A stretch of DNA of 14,274 nucleotides, taken from NCBI GenBank assembly GCA_051879215.1, contig JBJELP010000085.1:1-14274 (forward strand). Reading direction: 5' to 3'. The translations under genes and the position numbers were made by a program. A model generated the notes under the pieces. The model was not told where the DNA came from. It did not search any database and saw nothing but the letters and a program-made list of their open reading frames with translations. The DNA comes from TWA4 sp051879215. GTDB lineage: Bacteria > Bacillota > Clostridia > Lachnospirales > Lachnospiraceae. Below, piece after piece: positions 1 to 6,532 of this stretch (position 1 is its first letter; every line of letters begins with the position of its first letter).

Positions 1-69
1 AAATGTAAAATAGGAAAAAGAAAGGCAATGCTTCACAGCAGTCAGCCTCATATACAATGTAAAAAATAA
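1..69 (+). CDS. Possible 3' end of an upstream gene (unidentified)
   Basis: The frame beginning at base 1 is open for 22 codons and stops with TAA at 67-69, inside the left arm of the terminator at 61-105. That position would suit the tail of a plus-strand gene entering from the left. The peptide is basic and I recognise no family in it. An ATG at 28-30 preceded by an AAAGG stretch could instead start a 13-residue peptide. Chance openness over 22 codons is common, so this is only a candidate. Confidence 0.2.
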   Translation, partial: KCKIGKRKAMLHSSQPHIQCKK

Positions 70-105
70 CCGCTTATGCGCCAACATAGGAGCGGTTATT
101 TTTTT
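61..105. terminator. Bidirectional intrinsic terminator
   Basis: A 14-bp perfect stem (61-74 with 91-104) encloses a 16-base loop. The left arm begins with A6 and the right arm ends in T7, so both directions end in a U-run. It can stop plus-strand transcription entering from the left and minus-strand transcription of the small gene whose stop codon (96-98) lies within the right arm. Confidence 0.85.
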
Positions 106-209
106 GTCTTCTTATTACTGTTTCGACCATTGTCATAGCCGAGTTTATATGCAGCACCGGCTACTGAAATCAGCAGACCGATTAACGAAATTACTTCCAT
201 TAACGACAT
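96..209 (-). CDS. Small holin-like / type I toxin-like membrane peptide, 37 aa
   Basis: The minus-strand frame from ATG 207-209 to TAA 96-98 encodes 37 residues. A hydrophobic segment occupies about residues 2-22 (MEVISLIGLLISVAGAA), followed by a short polar linker and a basic tail rich in Asn and Lys (RNSNKKTKK). A run of six G preceded by AA lies 7 bases before the start and is a convincing ribosome binding site. One hydrophobic helix plus a Lys-rich end is the layout of the putative holin-like toxin and TxpA-type peptides of Firmicutes, which insert into the membrane and are often held down by an antisense RNA. A second in-frame ATG at 198-200 could be used. I could not locate an antisense RNA promoter with confidence, so the toxin role is inferred from shape only. 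Confidence 0.6.
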   Translation of the reverse strand: MSLMEVISLIGLLISVAGAAYKLGYDNGRNSNKKTKK

Positions 210-349
210 AACACAGCCCCCCTTTCTTTCGATTGGGGGCAGTCAGAACGCTCGATACGCTGTTGGGAGAGGTATCTGATATCGGGTATTCCGGCTGGCA
301 AATATAGATTCATATGGTGTGTAAAACTGAAAAGAAATTGTGCTAAAGC

Positions 350-378
350 TGTACAAAATTGTTTCACATGGCTATAAT
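350..378 (+). promoter_or_regulatory. Sigma-A-type promoter for the antitoxin-like gene
   Basis: A perfect TATAAT at 373-378 lies 17 bases after TGTACA (350-355, 4 of 6 matches to TTGACA). The start codon at 468 is about 85 bases beyond the expected transcription start. Bases 210-349 between the minus-strand toxin-like gene and this promoter show no gene that I can support. Confidence 0.5.
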
Positions 379-467
379 GATATTGAATTCATCGTAAAAT
401 TCCAGAAATGCGAATGGAGAAGTTTGACAGTATTTTTGTTGTGTTGTTTTGAAAGGGGGTAATCAAT

Positions 468-701
468 ATGACTCAGTTGAGAAAAGATGTAATGGAACTG
501 GTAGATCAGATACCCGAAGATAAATTGATTTTTGTGATTCAGATTATACAGGGTATGAAAGGTCTGTATGAAGGCTCTGGTAACAGTAAAGAGAACAAAA
601 AAAGTGAGGATGTGGAATCAATTGTGCAGTCACTGATTGGTGCGATCCCATCCACTGATATGTCTTTGGAAGACTTTCGGGAAGAACGGTTGAGAAAATA
701 A
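468..701 (+). CDS. Antitoxin-like protein of a PIN-domain toxin-antitoxin pair, 77 aa
   Basis: This small acidic/basic protein has an N-terminal helical half (LRKDVMELVDQIPEDKL then FVIQIIQGMKGLYE), a polar linker, and a C-terminal segment LEDFREERLRK. That arrangement resembles Firmicute antitoxins beginning LRQ..IEMLE..PEDKL and ending in a (F/Y)REEK-type motif, which are normally followed by a PIN-domain ribonuclease. In that family the N-terminal part is thought to dimerise or bind DNA and the C-terminal part to wrap the toxin. An AAAGGGGG site 8 bases before the ATG supports the start. The reading frame is intact, but the partner just downstream is a broken remnant, so the protein is probably an orphan antitoxin. 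It might still bind its own operator or neutralise a related toxin elsewhere. Family assignment is from recall. Confidence 0.6.
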   Translation: MTQLRKDVMELVDQIPEDKLIFVIQIIQGMKGLYEGSGNSKENKKSEDVESIVQSLIGAIPSTDMSLEDFREERLRK

Positions 702-869
702 CAGATATTTTTTATGTGGCCTATCGAATGATAAGAGATAAGGCTGTTGTCAGATCATTGATTAATCAGCTTCTTAAAATTGTATCTGTTGCCGGAGTTT
801 CAGAAAAAGAAATCTGAGATTCCTGTGTGGTTGCCGGATCAGATTGTAGAGAAATTGGATGTAGAATAG
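701..869 (+). pseudogene. Decayed PIN-domain toxin (VapC-like) remnant
   Basis: Two reading frames immediately after the antitoxin read as pieces of one PIN-domain protein. Frame one (701-817) gives TDIFYVAYRMIRDK, then LLKIVSVAGVSEKEI and a stop. This matches the central helices of PIN proteins of the form TDIYYIA..(R)DK...LL.VV.VA.VSE.EI. A second frame (about 810-869) gives SEIPVWLPDQIVEKL and a stop, which matches the very C-terminus of the same proteins (..PVWLPEE..). The N-terminal segment with the first catalytic Asp, and the stretch between SEKEI and SEIPV with the remaining acidic residues, are missing. Two deletions therefore seem to have removed the active site. No start codon or ribosome binding site serves either piece. 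The order antitoxin-toxin and the zero spacing fit a dead TA operon. Confidence 0.7.
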
Positions 870-908
870 AAGATAAGTACAAAGAACAAAAAACAGGTAA
901 TAGCAGAG

Positions 909-954
909 CAGCCAGAGAGCCGGTTATAGTATATAGCGGTTCTCTGGCTGTTTT
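909..954 (+). terminator. Intrinsic terminator after the TA remnant
   Basis: A 14-bp stem runs from CAGCCAGAGAGCCG (909-922) to CGGTTCTCTGGCTG (937-950), with one G·T pair and a 14-base loop. It is followed by TTTTAATCTT. In the minus direction the stem lacks an adjacent T-run, although a T6 lies about 15 bases further on, so it may only partly stop transcription from the convergent trpB2 gene. Confidence 0.75.
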
Positions 955-980
955 AATCTTCTAATTGTTTCCCTACAGCA

Positions 981-2366
981 TTAAAAATCATTCCCGGGGA
1001 ATCTGGGGATTCCGTCAAAGCCCACCTGCAGGTCCGCATCGGTGGGAATGTAATCACTCATTTCGCCGTTGTGGAATTTCTCATATGCTACCATATCGAA
1101 ATAACCGGTTCCGGTTAGTCCGAAAACGATGGTTTTTTCTTCACCGGTTTCTTTGCATTTCAGGGCTTCATCGATGGCAACACGGATGGCATGGCTGCTT
1201 TCCGGTGCAGGGAGAATGCCTTCAATGCGGGCGAATTGTTCTGCCGCCTGGAATACGCTGGTCTGTTCTACGGAAACCGCTTTCATATAACCGTCGTGAT
1301 ACAGCTGGGACAGAGTAGAGCTCATGCCGTGGTAGCGCAGGCCGCCTGCGTGGTTGGCGGAAGGAATGAATCCGCTGCCCAGTGTGTACATTTTTGCAAG
1401 AGGGCAAACCATACCGGTGTCACAGAAGTCGTAAGCGTATTTGCCCCGGGTGAAGCTGGGACAGGAAGCCGGTTCTACAGCGATGATTTCATAGTCCTGT
1501 TCTCCGCGGAGTTTCTGGCCCATGAAAGGTGAGATCAGGCCACCCAGATTGGAGCCGCCGCCTGCACAGCCGATGATCACATCGGGTATGATGCCGTATT
1601 TGTCCAGTGCAGCCTTTGTTTCAAGACCGATGATGGACTGGTGGAGCAGAACCTGGTTCAATACACTGCCCAGTACATAGCGGTAACCTTCCCTGGTGGT
1701 TGCTGCTTCAACTGCTTCGGAAATGGCACAGCCGAGACTGCCGGTGGTTCCGGGATGCTGTTCCAGAATCTTTCTTCCAACAGCGGTTGTATCGGAAGGA
1801 GAAGGTGTTACACTGGCTCCGTAGGTTCTCATGACTTCGCGGCGGAAGGGCTTCTGTTCATAAGATACTTTAACCATGTAAACCTTGCAGTCCAGATCAA
1901 AATACGAGCATGCCATGGACAGGGCGGTTCCCCATTGACCGGCACCGGTTTCTGTGGTCACACCTTTCAGTCCCTGCTGTTTTGCATAATAAGCCTGTGC
2001 AATTGCAGAATTCAGCTTATGGCTTCCGCTGGTATTATTGCCTTCAAATTTGTAATAGATTTTTGCAGGTGTCTGCAGTTTTTCTTCCAGACAGTAGGCA
2101 CGAACCAGCGGAGAAGGGCGGTACATTTTGTAAAAATTGCGGATCTCTTCAGGAATATCGATGTAAGCATCCGTATCATTTAATTCCTGCCGAATCAGTT
2201 CATCACAGAAAACGGGACGCAGGTCATCGAACGTCATAGGTTCGTGAGTTCCGGGATTTAACAATGGTGCCGGTTTATTTTTCATATCAGCACGTACATT
2301 GTACCATTTATCCGGCATTTCATTTTCATTCAGATAAATTTTGTAGGGAATGTTGTTGTCCTTCAT
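981..2366 (-). CDS. trpB2: Tryptophan synthase beta-like PLP enzyme (TrpB2 type), 461 aa
   Basis: This cytoplasmic PLP-dependent enzyme belongs to the TrpB2 (TrpB-related) branch, expected to condense indole and serine to tryptophan. The PLP lysine is in GSHKLNSA (Lys117 when counted from MKDNN). TETGAGQWG (about 138-146) carries the catalytic Glu, and CAGGGSNLGG is the cofactor-phosphate loop. The N-terminal extension (KWYNVRADM...LNPGT) and the length of about 460 residues separate TrpB2 from classical TrpB of about 400. The start at 2366 is chosen because AAAGGAG lies 7 bases upstream; an in-frame TTG at 2387 would place that ribosome binding site inside the gene. No trpA, trpC or trpE is adjacent. 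The gene therefore stands alone with its own promoter and a leader hairpin, consistent with indole salvage or stand-alone regulation (inference). Family membership is confident; the in vivo role of TrpB2 is less so. Confidence 0.95.
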   Translation of the reverse strand: MKDNNIPYKIYLNENEMPDKWYNVRADMKNKPAPLLNPGTHEPMTFDDLRPVFCDELIRQELNDTDAYIDIPEEIRNFYKMYRPSPLVRAYCLEEKLQTPAKIYYKFEGNNTSGSHKLNSAIAQAYYAKQQGLKGVTTETGAGQWGTALSMACSYFDLDCKVYMVKVSYEQKPFRREVMRTYGASVTPSPSDTTAVGRKILEQHPGTTGSLGCAISEAVEAATTREGYRYVLGSVLNQVLLHQSIIGLETKAALDKYGIIPDVIIGCAGGGSNLGGLISPFMGQKLRGEQDYEIIAVEPASCPSFTRGKYAYDFCDTGMVCPLAKMYTLGSGFIPSANHAGGLRYHGMSSTLSQLYHDGYMKAVSVEQTSVFQAAEQFARIEGILPAPESSHAIRVAIDEALKCKETGEEKTIVFGLTGTGYFDMVAYEKFHNGEMSDYIPTDADLQVGFDGIPRFPGNDF

Positions 2367-2385
2367 ACCATTTCTCCTTTCATGC

Positions 2386-2414
2386 AAAAAATCCCTGCAG
2401 TATAACAGCAGGGA
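2386..2414 (-). terminator. Terminator-like attenuator hairpin in the trpB2 leader
   Basis: Read on the minus strand, TCCCTGC (2414-2408) pairs with GCAGGGA (2398-2392) across a 9-base loop and is followed directly by T6 (2391-2386). The structure lies between the trpB2 promoter and the trpB2 Shine-Dalgarno (about 2372-2378), so it would stop leader transcription unless prevented. I see no T-box consensus and no Trp-codon leader peptide. A GCCGGGG stretch earlier in the leader could partly pair with the 5' arm, but that is weak. Confidence 0.6.
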
Positions 2415-2476
2415 CAGAATATCAGTACGATCAAAGCCCCGGCATACAGCCTGGGTTTCAGGATTCAGATGAATTT

Positions 2477-2505
2477 TTTATATCATGGCATAATGAAAAA
2501 GTCAA
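2477..2505 (-). promoter_or_regulatory. Near-consensus promoter of trpB2
   Basis: On the minus strand TTGACT (2505-2500) and TATAAA (2482-2477) are separated by exactly 17 bases. An A9 tract on the same strand (2540-2532) lies about 27 bases further upstream and could act as an UP element. The transcript would have a leader of about 100 bases before the start codon. The 395-base gap 2367-2761 therefore holds this promoter, the attenuator hairpin and the divergent promoter of the PTS operon. Confidence 0.75.
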
Positions 2506-2650
2506 GGGAAGGATATACTGTGTTATTGTCGTTTTTTTTTGCATTCAGAGTCATGAAGAAGCAGTAAAAGTGCTGAAAACCAGCAAAAAGAATCGTGCAA
2601 ACTATATAAAATAGTAAATTCGTTGCCTGTTATACCGTAGTAATTTGGTC

Positions 2651-2679
2651 TTTAACCTTTGAAACTGAACTGCTAGAAT
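2651..2679 (+). promoter_or_regulatory. Probable weak, activator-dependent promoter of the PTS operon
   Basis: TAGAAT (2674-2679) is a good -10, but the sequence 17 bases upstream (TTTAAC, 2651-2656) is a poor -35. That is the usual state of promoters needing an activator. CTTTGA occurs at 2657-2662 and again as an inverted repeat CTTTGA-N5-TCAAAG at 2712-2728 in the leader. These could be binding or RNA elements for the PRD activator encoded downstream, but this is conjecture. Confidence 0.35.
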
Positions 2680-2761
2680 AAAACCATCAAAACAAAGCAA
2701 AGTGCACGAAGCTTTGAAGAGATCAAAGGAATTCAAATACAAAAATCAGGAGGAAAGTAAA

Positions 2762-3064
2762 ATGGCTAAAAACGAAGTAAAAGTATTGGTTGCCTGCGGA
2801 AGCGGTGTTGCAACATCTACAATTGCTCAGGAAGCAGTGAAACAGATTGCCCGGGAGGCTGGTGTTCCGGTTAAGATTTTAAAGGGTACCATCGCAGAGG
2901 TTCCTGCAAAACAGGCTGAAGTGGATCTGGTTCTGACGACCGCAAATTACCGTAAACCCCTCGACAAGCCTCATATGAGTGTGTTTGGTCTGGTATCCGG
3001 CGTTGGCAAAGCAAAAGTTACTGCAGAACTGACTGAATTGTTGAAAAAAATTCAGTCAGAATAA
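2762..3064 (+). CDS. PTS sugar/polyol transporter IIB component, galactitol family, 100 aa
   Basis: Cytoplasmic phosphocarrier that receives phosphate from IIA on a cysteine and passes it to the sugar held by IIC. The P-loop-like active site VLVACGSGVATSTIA contains the phosphorylatable Cys12, followed by the Ser/Thr-rich loop typical of GatB. Length about 100 residues is usual for a single-domain IIB. GGAGGAAAG 6 bases before ATG 2762 fixes this start; an upstream in-frame start would lie in the leader without a good site. It is the first gene of an operon with IIC 21 bases downstream. Gene order B-C-A differs from E. coli gatABC but is frequent in Firmicute pentitol/hexitol operons. The specific substrate cannot be told from IIB. 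Confidence 0.92.
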   Translation: MAKNEVKVLVACGSGVATSTIAQEAVKQIAREAGVPVKILKGTIAEVPAKQAEVDLVLTTANYRKPLDKPHMSVFGLVSGVGKAKVTAELTELLKKIQSE

Positions 3065-3085
3065 AATAGAAGGACGGTGAATACG

Positions 3086-4348
3086 ATGTTGAACATGTGT
3101 CTGGAGTTCTTTCAGGGTTTTATCAATTTAGGAGCTGCGGTTATGCTCCCGGTGGTTATTGCCATTCTGGGAATTTTCTTCCGCATGAAAGTGGGACAGG
3201 CGATTAAATCAGGTCTGTTGGTTGGTATCGGCTTTCAGGGGCTGTGTCTGGCAGTTAACCTGCTGACAACGACAATCCAGCCGGTTATGGACTATTACGA
3301 AGAAGTCGGTTCCGGTTACGATGTACTGGAAATTGGATTTGCTGCATTGGGCGGCGCATCCTGGACCGTACCGTTTGCAGTATTTGCCATCCCGGCTATC
3401 GTTATTATTAATCTGATTCTGGTTCGTCTCAGAATTACAAAGGTTTTGAACGTAGATATCTGGAATTACATGCATTTTCTGGTTCCCGGCGCTCTGGCAT
3501 ACGCACTGTTCGGCAGCGCGATTGTGGGCTTTATTGTAACACTGATCTGCGCCATCGCGGCATTGTTTTTCGCACAGTGGGAAGCACCGGAATGGGGTGA
3601 GTTCTACGGACTGGACGGAACGACCTGTACCACACTGGCCTTTTGTGCATGGGTTTATCCCATCAGTAAATTGCTGAACAAGCTGATTGACAAAATTCCC
3701 GGTCTGAACAAAGTAGATCTGAGCATTAACGCCCTTGGAAATAAACTGGGTGTGCTGGGAGATCCGGCTGTAATCGGTTTGTTCGTAGGTGCATTCCTTT
3801 CTCTGCTGACGAAACAGCCATTTGGTTCCCTTTGTACCATCAGCATGGGTATTGCAGCGGTTATGGTTCTGATTCCCCGTATGGTAAGTATCATGATGGA
3901 AGGTCTGTCTCCTCTGGGCAGCAAGGCAAATGAGTATATGCAGAGTAAACTGGGTGAAGATGCTGAAATATACATCGGAATGGACATCGCCCTTGGTCTT
4001 GGAGATCCCTGTTGTATTACCTGTACAGCCATTATGATTCCCGTTACCGTGCTTCTGGCCTTCATCGTTCCTGATATGAGATTTTTCCCTCTGGGCATTC
4101 TGGCAGAGGTATGTTATCTGGCACCCATGTGTGTATTGACCAGTAAAGGAAATGTATTCCGGACTCTGGTTACCATGACCATCATCATGTTTGCTACCCT
4201 GTTCTTTGCCAATATGTTTGCAGGAGAAGCGACCCAGATGATGTCTGTTACAGGTGTATCTTTTGATTCCATGGTTACTGCTTCCCACTTTGGATGGAAT
4301 CCGGGCAATCTGATCGTATCGATATTACATAAGCTGATTGGCGGCTGA
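3086..4348 (+). CDS. PTS sugar/polyol permease IIC component, galactitol (Gat) family, 420 aa
   Basis: Integral membrane permease of the Gat-type PTS. Many hydrophobic segments are visible, beginning with FINLGAAVMLPVVIAILGIF near the N-terminus and continuing through WTVPFAVFAIPAIVIINLIL, a long central pair, and a C-terminal block including the TTLAFCAWVYPISK and LGDPCCITCTAIMIPVTVLL regions. The protein ends in the WNPGNLIVSILHKL motif often seen in GatC-like IIC. The ATG at 3086 is preferred because GGTGA sits 5 bases upstream; a GTG at 3077 in the same frame is only 2 bases from AGAAGGA, too close. The cysteine cluster GDPCCITC in a membrane loop is notable but I know no function for it. 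It acts with the flanking IIB and IIA to import and phosphorylate a polyol or ketose; galactitol, xylitol, arabitol, ribitol and related compounds are all possible. Confidence 0.92.
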   Translation: MLNMCLEFFQGFINLGAAVMLPVVIAILGIFFRMKVGQAIKSGLLVGIGFQGLCLAVNLLTTTIQPVMDYYEEVGSGYDVLEIGFAALGGASWTVPFAVFAIPAIVIINLILVRLRITKVLNVDIWNYMHFLVPGALAYALFGSAIVGFIVTLICAIAALFFAQWEAPEWGEFYGLDGTTCTTLAFCAWVYPISKLLNKLIDKIPGLNKVDLSINALGNKLGVLGDPAVIGLFVGAFLSLLTKQPFGSLCTISMGIAAVMVLIPRMVSIMMEGLSPLGSKANEYMQSKLGEDAEIYIGMDIALGLGDPCCITCTAIMIPVTVLLAFIVPDMRFFPLGILAEVCYLAPMCVLTSKGNVFRTLVTMTIIMFATLFFANMFAGEATQMMSVTGVSFDSMVTASHFGWNPGNLIVSILHKLIGG

Positions 4349-4368
4349 TAGAAAAAGAGGTATGTAAA

Positions 4369-4812
4369 ATGGCACATAATAAATATGTAATTGTCCATGG
4401 CTCTGCATCCAGTGATAAAGAAGCAATTACCCTCTGCGGAAAAGCACTGATGGAGGCAGGCCTGGTTGGTGAAAGCTTTATTGAAAACTGTCTGAAGCGC
4501 GAGGAAGACTACCCCACAGGATTGCCCACAGATATTTCCACTGCAATTCCCCATTGCAAGGATGATACGATCGTGGAGAACAGTATCTGTTTTCTGAAGC
4601 TGGAGCAGCCGGTTGTTTTCAGACGCATGGATGATGACGAAGAAACGATTGAAACGGATATGATTTTCAATATGGCAATAAAGGATCCAAATGGACATCT
4701 GGAAGCTTTACAGAATATGATGACCTTTTTGGGAGATTCGGAGGCACTGGAATTGTGCAGAACACTGCCGGATGATGAACTCGTTGAATATTTACAGAAA
4801 CATATCGGTTAA
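4369..4812 (+). CDS. PTS IIA component, fructose/mannitol-type fold (GatA-like), 147 aa
   Basis: Cytoplasmic IIA protein that accepts phosphate from HPr on a histidine and donates it to IIB. The active site is TAIPHCKDD with His62, the PTS_EIIA_2 pattern (usually ..(G)(I/V)A(I/L)PH). The N-terminal portion VIVHGSASSDKEAI and the helix KALMEAGLVGESFIE are typical, and length 147 is standard. It follows IIC after 20 bases with an AGAGG site, and precedes the epimerase gene by 12 bases, so it is plainly operonic. Because IIA, IIB and IIC are all present with active-site residues intact, the transporter should be functional. The same HPr-derived phosphate state is likely sensed by the EIIA/EIIB-like domains of the regulator at 7189-9258. 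Confidence 0.92.
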   Translation: MAHNKYVIVHGSASSDKEAITLCGKALMEAGLVGESFIENCLKREEDYPTGLPTDISTAIPHCKDDTIVENSICFLKLEQPVVFRRMDDDEETIETDMIFNMAIKDPNGHLEALQNMMTFLGDSEALELCRTLPDDELVEYLQKHIG

Positions 4813-4824
4813 AGGAGAACATAT

Positions 4825-5475
4825 ATGAGAGAACTGAAAATATCCCCCTCTGTATTTGCTGCGGATCTCAGTAAATTCCGTGAGCAGCTGGAAGAACTTG
4901 AAGCAAACGGTGCAGAATTGCTGCATGTGGATGTAATGGATGGACATTTTGTAGAACGTATGGCATTTGGTGCGGATCATATCCGTATGATCAAAAGTAT
5001 GACTCATACTCCGCTGGATGTGCATCTGATGATCGATAACCCGGAAGTACACATTGACAGTATCATTGATGCCGGAGCTGATATCATTACAATTCATCAG
5101 GAATCCACCACACGTCTGCTCAGCTGTATGCAGAAAATCCACAAACGCGGCGTGAAAGCCGGTGTTGTTCTCAGCCCTGCAACTTCAGAAGAAACCATTC
5201 GTTATCTGCTGGATGATATTGATATGATTCTGCTGATGACCGTTAATCCCGGTGAGGGCGGACAGCATTTTCTGACTTCGGTTACAGATAAGATCCGTCG
5301 TGTCAATGAAATGATTGGTGACCGTGACATTGATCTGGAAGTAGACGGAAGCATTGATGACAAAACCATTCGTGTTTGCCGTGAAGCAGGTGCAAATGTA
5401 TTTGTTTCTGGCGGATACCTTTTTAAGGATATTACAAATAATATGAAAGCACTGAGAAATGGAGGTAATTTATAA
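4825..5475 (+). CDS. Ribulose-phosphate 3-epimerase family protein (Rpe/AlsE-like), 216 aa
   Basis: TIM-barrel epimerase acting at C3 of a ketose phosphate. The metal and catalytic residues of the family are in place: His34 and Asp36 in HVDVMDGHF, His67 in DVHLMI, and Asp174 in EVDGS, with the flexible loop MTVNPGEGGQ (138-147). Differences from housekeeping Rpe are clear. The loop after DGHF reads VERMAFGADH instead of VPN(L/I)..GP, EVDGG is EVDGS, and the C-terminal phosphate site reads VSGGYLF instead of (V/A)(A)GS.(I/V)F. This suggests a specialised paralogue, either for D-ribulose 5-phosphate inside a pentitol pathway or for a hexulose phosphate such as allulose 6-phosphate. It shares one base with the next gene (TAATG), indicating translational coupling. 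Hexulose-phosphate synthase was considered and rejected because the barrel motifs are those of Rpe. Confidence 0.85.
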   Translation: MRELKISPSVFAADLSKFREQLEELEANGAELLHVDVMDGHFVERMAFGADHIRMIKSMTHTPLDVHLMIDNPEVHIDSIIDAGADIITIHQESTTRLLSCMQKIHKRGVKAGVVLSPATSEETIRYLLDDIDMILLMTVNPGEGGQHFLTSVTDKIRRVNEMIGDRDIDLEVDGSIDDKTIRVCREAGANVFVSGGYLFKDITNNMKALRNGGNL

Positions 5476-6524
5476 TGAAGGCATTAGCATTTTACGGTGT
5501 ACAGGATCTGCGTTATGAGGATGTACCCAATCCGGTAATTGAGAAACCCGATGAAGTAATCGTTAAGGTAAAAACAGTTGGTATCTGCGGATCTGATATT
5601 GCCAGATACAGAAGTCTTGGACCCTATGTGCCCGGAAATGTATGGGGACATGAATTTGCCGGTATCGTTGAAGAAGTCGGATCAGCCGTTACCAATGTGA
5701 AGGTTGGTGATCATGTGGTAGGCTGTCCCAACCTGGTATGCCATGAATGTGAATATTGCAAGAGCGGTCATCCTGCAAGATGTGAATCTCTGAATACCAT
5801 TGGCGCCTATGCTCCGGGTGCTTACGCGGAATACATCAAAATGCCTGCCATCAATCTGGTAAAAATGACAGAGGGAATGACCTTTGAAGAAGGGGCACTG
5901 GTTGAGCCTGCCACAGTTGCAATTCATGGATTATACCGTACCAATATTAAAATGGGTTACGAAGTTGCAGTAGTTGGATGCGGCAATATTGGTCTGATGT
6001 CTATTGCATGGGCAAAGGCATTCGGTGCAAAAACTGTTTACGCACTGGATATCGATGATGGACAGCTGCAGACTGCTAAGAAATTCGGTGCAGACGTTCT
6101 GATCAATTCATCCAACATTGATTTCCACGATGAAATCAGAAAATACGGCAACGGTGTTGACCTGGCCATTGAATCTGCCGGAAATCCCTTTACGGCAGCA
6201 CGGGTTCTCGGCCTTCCGCATAAAGGCGGCGAAGTGGTATACGTAGGTATCCCTTACGGAGATGTGCCGGTACCGAGATTCTATTTTGAAAGAATCATGA
6301 GAAACGAGCTGAACGTAATCGGTTCATGGTGCACCATTTCTGCTCCTTATCCCGGAAAAGAATGGACCAATGCAGTAGAATACATCGGAAATCACAAGGT
6401 TGACCTGACCGATATGATCACACATCAGGTAAATCTGAGTGAAGGTCCGGCCATGTTTGATAAGATTATTGCAAATCCCAAAGGTTACGGCAAAGTTCTT
6501 TTATATCCGGAAGAGAACAGATAG
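5475..6524 (+). CDS. Zinc-dependent polyol-phosphate dehydrogenase (GatD-like MDR family), 349 aa
   Basis: Medium-chain dehydrogenase/reductase expected to oxidise a polyol phosphate to a ketose phosphate with NAD. Catalytic zinc ligands appear as Cys38 in GICGSD and His59-Glu60 in GHEFAG. The structural zinc set is Cys89, Cys92, Cys95 and Cys103. The Rossmann motif GCGNIG is at 168-173, with an acidic residue after the second strand (ALDID) favouring NAD. The C-terminal region IMRNELNVIGSW...APYPGKEW resembles E. coli galactitol-1-phosphate 5-dehydrogenase (KILRKELTVIGSW..S.PWPGQEW), which is why I favour GatD-like over threonine or sorbitol dehydrogenases. Translation is coupled to the epimerase by a TAATG overlap. 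The most likely job is the first cytoplasmic step after PTS uptake. Which hydroxyl is oxidised is unknown. Confidence 0.88.
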   Translation: MKALAFYGVQDLRYEDVPNPVIEKPDEVIVKVKTVGICGSDIARYRSLGPYVPGNVWGHEFAGIVEEVGSAVTNVKVGDHVVGCPNLVCHECEYCKSGHPARCESLNTIGAYAPGAYAEYIKMPAINLVKMTEGMTFEEGALVEPATVAIHGLYRTNIKMGYEVAVVGCGNIGLMSIAWAKAFGAKTVYALDIDDGQLQTAKKFGADVLINSSNIDFHDEIRKYGNGVDLAIESAGNPFTAARVLGLPHKGGEVVYVGIPYGDVPVPRFYFERIMRNELNVIGSWCTISAPYPGKEWTNAVEYIGNHKVDLTDMITHQVNLSEGPAMFDKIIANPKGYGKVLLYPEENR

Positions 6525-6532
6525 GAGGAAAT

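Noticed and set aside
2367..2470. T-box or tryptophan leader peptide before trpB2
   Set aside because: I looked for the T-box GGTGGNACCGCG-type core and for consecutive TGG codons on the minus strand and found neither; only the terminator-like hairpin is supported.
3077..3085. GTG start for the IIC gene
   Set aside because: The AGAAGGA is only 2 bases away from the GTG, while ATG 3086 has a better-spaced GGTGA.
3209..4288. Long open frame on the minus strand inside the PTS IIC gene (about 359 codons)
   Set aside because: It is His/Gln/Asn/Cys-rich with no recognisable domain and no ribosome binding site, and it lies antisense to a clear Gat-family permease; it is a shadow of that gene's codon usage.
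4825..5475. Hexulose-6-phosphate synthase to accompany the hexuloisomerase
   Set aside because: The motifs HVDVMDGHF, DVHLMI, NPGEGGQ and EVDGS are those of the ribulose-phosphate 3-epimerase family, not the DxKxxD-type synthase signature.
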